A stretch of 64,000 nucleotides of DNA from Fodinicola acaciae. Its GTDB lineage: Bacteria > Actinomycetota > Actinomycetes > Mycobacteriales > HKI-0501. Position 1 is the first letter of the stretch. Each line of letters opens with the position of its first letter. Location of the stretch: contig NZ_WOTN01000001.1 in NCBI RefSeq assembly GCF_010993745.1, positions 1,057,235 to 1,121,234 on the forward strand, read 5' to 3'. The translations under genes were made by a program, and so were the position numbers. The notes beneath the pieces were generated by a model. It was given only the letters and a program-made list of their open reading frames with translations, did not search any database and had not been told where the DNA came from. Positions 61,567-64,000 of this stretch are shown here, in pieces.

Positions 61567-62865
61567 ATGCCGAGCCGGGTCCGTGCCGAGCAACTGTACG
61601 CGCGTGCCTGCCGCACGATCGCCGGCGGCGTCTCCAGCGACGCGCGGCGGATGGCCGGCACGCCGTTGTTCATCGACCGCGCCGCTGGCGCGCAAATGTG
61701 GGACGTGGACGGAAATCGGCTGCTCGACTACGTGCTCGGCCAGGGACCCAACCTGCTCGGCCACGCGGCTCCGGTGGTGGTGAAGGCGGTCACCGAGCAG
61801 GTCGCGCGCGGCGTCGCGTACTCGGCGCAGCACGAGCTGGAGGCCGAGGTCGCCGAGCGGATCTGCGCGATGGTGCCCGGAGCCGAGAAAGTCCGCTTCA
61901 ACACGGTCGGGTCGGAGGCCGTACACGGCGCGCTGCGGCTGGCGCGCGGCCTGACCGGACGGCCGAAAATCGTGAAGTTCGAAGGAAACTACCACGGTTG
62001 GCTCGATCCGGTGCTCTACAGCGTGCACCCTGACCTCGCCTTGGCCGGCGAGGCGGCACGGCCGAACGCGGTGCCGGGCTCGGCCGGGCTGACGCCACAT
62101 GCCGGCGACGATCTGATCGTGTTGCCGTACAACGATCTCGCCGCCGTACGCGCGTGTTTCTCGCGGTTCGACGGTCAGATCGCCGCGGTGATCTGCGAGC
62201 CGTTGCTGTGCAACACCGGCGCGATCATGCCGGTGCCGGGTTTCCTCGAAGGGCTGCGTGATCTCTGCACGTCGGCCGGCGCGTTGCTGGTCTTCGACGA
62301 GATCATCACCGGTTTCCGGCTGGCCGCCGGCGGCGCGCAGGAGTTTTTCGGTGTCACACCGGATCTGGCCGCCTTCGGCAAGGCGATGGCCGGTGGCATG
62401 CCGGTGTCCGCGATCGCCGGCCGCGCGCCGGTGATGGACGCGATCGCCGACGGCCGGGTCGCGCATGCCGGCACGTTCAACTCGCAGCCGGTCGCGATGG
62501 CCGCGGCCGCCGCCGTGCTGTCCACATTGGACGAACAGCGCGACACGATCTATCCACCGATGCACCAGGTCGGCCAGTGGCTGATGGCCGGCATCCGCGA
62601 GGCCGCCGAGCGGCACGACCTACCGGTGCTGGTCTCCGGTCCAGGCGCGGTTTTCCAGGTCTACCTCACCGAAAGTTCGGACGTACGCGACTACCGTGAC
62701 TTCGCCGCGTGCGACCGGCCGCGGATGGCGCGGCTGCACGAGCTGCTGCTGGATCGTGGCATCAACACCGTGCCACGCGGCCTGTGGTTCCTGTCGACGG
62801 CACACACGGCCGCGCACGTCGAGGAGACGCTGCAGGCCGTCGACGAGGCATTCGCCGTTCTCTAG
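61567..62865 (+). CDS. Class III aminotransferase (glutamate-1-semialdehyde aminomutase-like)
   Basis: The 432-residue PLP enzyme shows LVFDEIITGFR (PLP-binding Asp) and the Schiff-base Lys272 in FGKAMAGGMP, and TVGSEAVHGALRLARG for the phosphate site. It is a HemL relative, but it lies within a sugar operon and not with haem genes, so it more probably transaminates a keto- or amino-sugar derivative. AAGGAGG lies upstream. The gap to the regulator gene is 21 bases. Confidence 0.9.
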   Translation: MPSRVRAEQLYARACRTIAGGVSSDARRMAGTPLFIDRAAGAQMWDVDGNRLLDYVLGQGPNLLGHAAPVVVKAVTEQVARGVAYSAQHELEAEVAERICAMVPGAEKVRFNTVGSEAVHGALRLARGLTGRPKIVKFEGNYHGWLDPVLYSVHPDLALAGEAARPNAVPGSAGLTPHAGDDLIVLPYNDLAAVRACFSRFDGQIAAVICEPLLCNTGAIMPVPGFLEGLRDLCTSAGALLVFDEIITGFRLAAGGAQEFFGVTPDLAAFGKAMAGGMPVSAIAGRAPVMDAIADGRVAHAGTFNSQPVAMAAAAAVLSTLDEQRDTIYPPMHQVGQWLMAGIREAAERHDLPVLVSGPGAVFQVYLTESSDVRDYRDFAACDRPRMARLHELLLDRGINTVPRGLWFLSTAHTAAHVEETLQAVDEAFAVL

Positions 62866-62896
62866 TGGGTTTCACCGTTCTCTAGTAAGGAGAGCC

Positions 62897-64000
62897 ATGT
62901 CCACACGAAGACTTTCGCGCTGGATCGTCTCGATCGGTGTGGTCGCCACGCTGGTCGGGGCGGGCCTGACCGCGACGCAGGCGGCGGTGGCCGGCCTGCC
63001 GGAGACCGTGCCGAGCCTGCAGTCGGTGACCGCGGCCGCCGGAGATGGCTTTGCCTGGACCGGAAACGGCCGCATCGTGGTGAACGCCACCGCCGACAGC
63101 CAACTCGCCACCGACGCGCGTACGTTTGCCGACGACATCGCCGGCGGACTCGACGGCGTCACACCGGCGGTGGTGTTCGGCGCGCCGTCGACAGCGCAGC
63201 CGGGGGACATCACGATGTCGCTCGGAAACGCCGACAACCGACTCGGCACCGAAGGATATGGCCTGACGATCGCGCCGGTGCTGGCGATCAGCGCGCCGAC
63301 CGAGACCGGTGCTTTCTGGGGGACGCGTACCGTCCTGCAGATGCTGCGGCAGAAGCGTACGCTGCCGGCCGCGAGCATCGCGGACTGGCCACGCTACAAG
63401 GTGCGCGGCATTTCGGTGAGCCTGGACAGTTTTCCGGCCGGCTGGTTCGTCAACCTGGTGCGGGACATGTCGTACGTGAAGCTGGACGTGCTCACCACCG
63501 GCTCGGCGCTGTCCGGCCTGACTGACGCGCAGATCCTGCGGATCCAGCAGGTGGCCAAGCAATATCACGTGCAGTTCGTCGGCTGGTTCAACACCACGCA
63601 TTACAACGCACCGCCGAAAACACCGACCGTGCCACCGGACTACCAGCTCAACGTGGTGCCGTGCCGGTGCGGAGACCAGGGCTGTGAGTCGTGTCCGGGT
63701 CCGAGGCCGTCACCGACCACTCTGGACATCACCAAACCGGACGCGGTGAAGTGGGCCACCGACCAGATCGAGCACTATATGAGCCTGCAGACAGCGCCTT
63801 ACTGGCATGCCGGCGGCGATGAATATCCGATGTGGTTCCTGCGCAACGACAAGGTCACCTCGGCCAACGCGCCGCAACTTTACGCGGCGGCCAAAGCGAA
63901 ATATCCGTCCGAGCTCTATCCCGCCGCGGCCATGTACAACGACGTGTTCAACCAGGTCGACACGATCGCCAAGTCGCACGGCAAGCAGATGTGGATGTGG
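62897..64000 (+). CDS. Secreted GH20 beta-N-acetylhexosaminidase (3' truncated by window)
   Basis: The frame opens at ATG 62897 (AAGGAG upstream) and is open to the window end, giving 368 residues of a longer protein. A signal peptide (residues 10-30) is followed by a GH20b-like N-terminal domain (about 35-145) and the start of the GH20 barrel (KVRGISVSLDSFPAGWFVN). The catalytic motif HAGGDE lies at residues 304-309, with Asp308/Glu309 for substrate-assisted catalysis. A Cys-rich insert (PCRCGDQGCESCPG) near 255-268 is unusual. It should release N-acetylhexosamine outside the cell. Confidence 0.92.
   Translation, partial: MSTRRLSRWIVSIGVVATLVGAGLTATQAAVAGLPETVPSLQSVTAAAGDGFAWTGNGRIVVNATADSQLATDARTFADDIAGGLDGVTPAVVFGAPSTAQPGDITMSLGNADNRLGTEGYGLTIAPVLAISAPTETGAFWGTRTVLQMLRQKRTLPAASIADWPRYKVRGISVSLDSFPAGWFVNLVRDMSYVKLDVLTTGSALSGLTDAQILRIQQVAKQYHVQFVGWFNTTHYNAPPKTPTVPPDYQLNVVPCRCGDQGCESCPGPRPSPTTLDITKPDAVKWATDQIEHYMSLQTAPYWHAGGDEYPMWFLRNDKVTSANAPQLYAAAKAKYPSELYPAAAMYNDVFNQVDTIAKSHGKQMWMW

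Noticed and set aside
61567..62865. Haem biosynthesis hemL
   Set aside because: The HemL-like aminotransferase is embedded in the sugar operon with no haem genes nearby, so the symbol was not used.
1..64000. CRISPR array
   Set aside because: No set of evenly spaced identical repeats with unique spacers was seen; the repeats found are tandem or inverted.

Overview
The window is high-GC DNA, gene-dense on both strands, from an actinomycete. The evidence is GTG starts with some leaderless-looking genes, many ECF sigma factors, Tat and lipobox signals, a DUF222/HNH protein, ClpC, Dps-Fur and a Streptomyces-type endoglycosidase H. The genus cannot be fixed from the sequence alone. The tetranucleotide GTAC, usually as CGTAC or CGTACG, recurs throughout and shapes codon choice.

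Layout. 0-5.4 kb: an ECF sigma factor with a downstream lipoprotein, divergent from an AhpD-like protein; a 0.9 kb G-rich gene-free stretch with a long inverted repeat; an Eis-like acetyltransferase; and an ABC exporter. 5.7-11.1 kb: one 1814-residue single-chain acyl-CoA carboxylase. 11.2-19.4 kb: a frameshifted lectin-like gene, an amino-acid permease divergent from an XRE-cupin regulator and a PLP enzyme, an ECF sigma factor with a membrane-anchored BNR protein, and a ClpC paralogue lacking the middle domain. 19.6-22.4 kb: a decay zone with an IS3 remnant, a frameshifted DUF222/HNH gene and a broken IS481-family element. 22.6-25.3 kb: a small WXG100-like protein coupled to a large 779-residue protein, a possible type VII secretion pair. 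26-31 kb: a YCII/ECF42 pair with a recognisable ECF42 promoter in front of an MFS exporter and a DUF899 protein, then an acyl-CoA dehydrogenase. 31-36 kb: an APH-type kinase, metE behind a cobalamin riboswitch, and an AhpD-like gene divergent from an ECF41 sigma factor across a shared palindrome. 36-48 kb: mixed functions, including an endoglycosidase H, an acetate transporter, an aldehyde dehydrogenase, dps-fur, a FAD oxidase and a large SGNH hydrolase.

48.4-64 kb is the most coherent region. A leftward operon (two sugar ABC permeases, a Tat-exported putative polysaccharide-active protein, an FAH-family enzyme, NagB, NagA) faces a rightward operon (sugar-binding lipoprotein, Gfo/Idh/MocA oxidoreductase, heparinase II/III-type lyase, two amidohydrolase-fold proteins of which one has lost its metal ligands, an unusual regulator, a class III aminotransferase and a secreted GH20 hexosaminidase that runs off the window). 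Most junctions overlap by 1-8 bases. Together they suggest capture, import and breakdown of a polymer containing N-acetylhexosamine and uronic acid. The substrate is inferred, not proven. A TGTCCGAA/TTCGGACA palindrome in the divergent promoter region is the likely operator.
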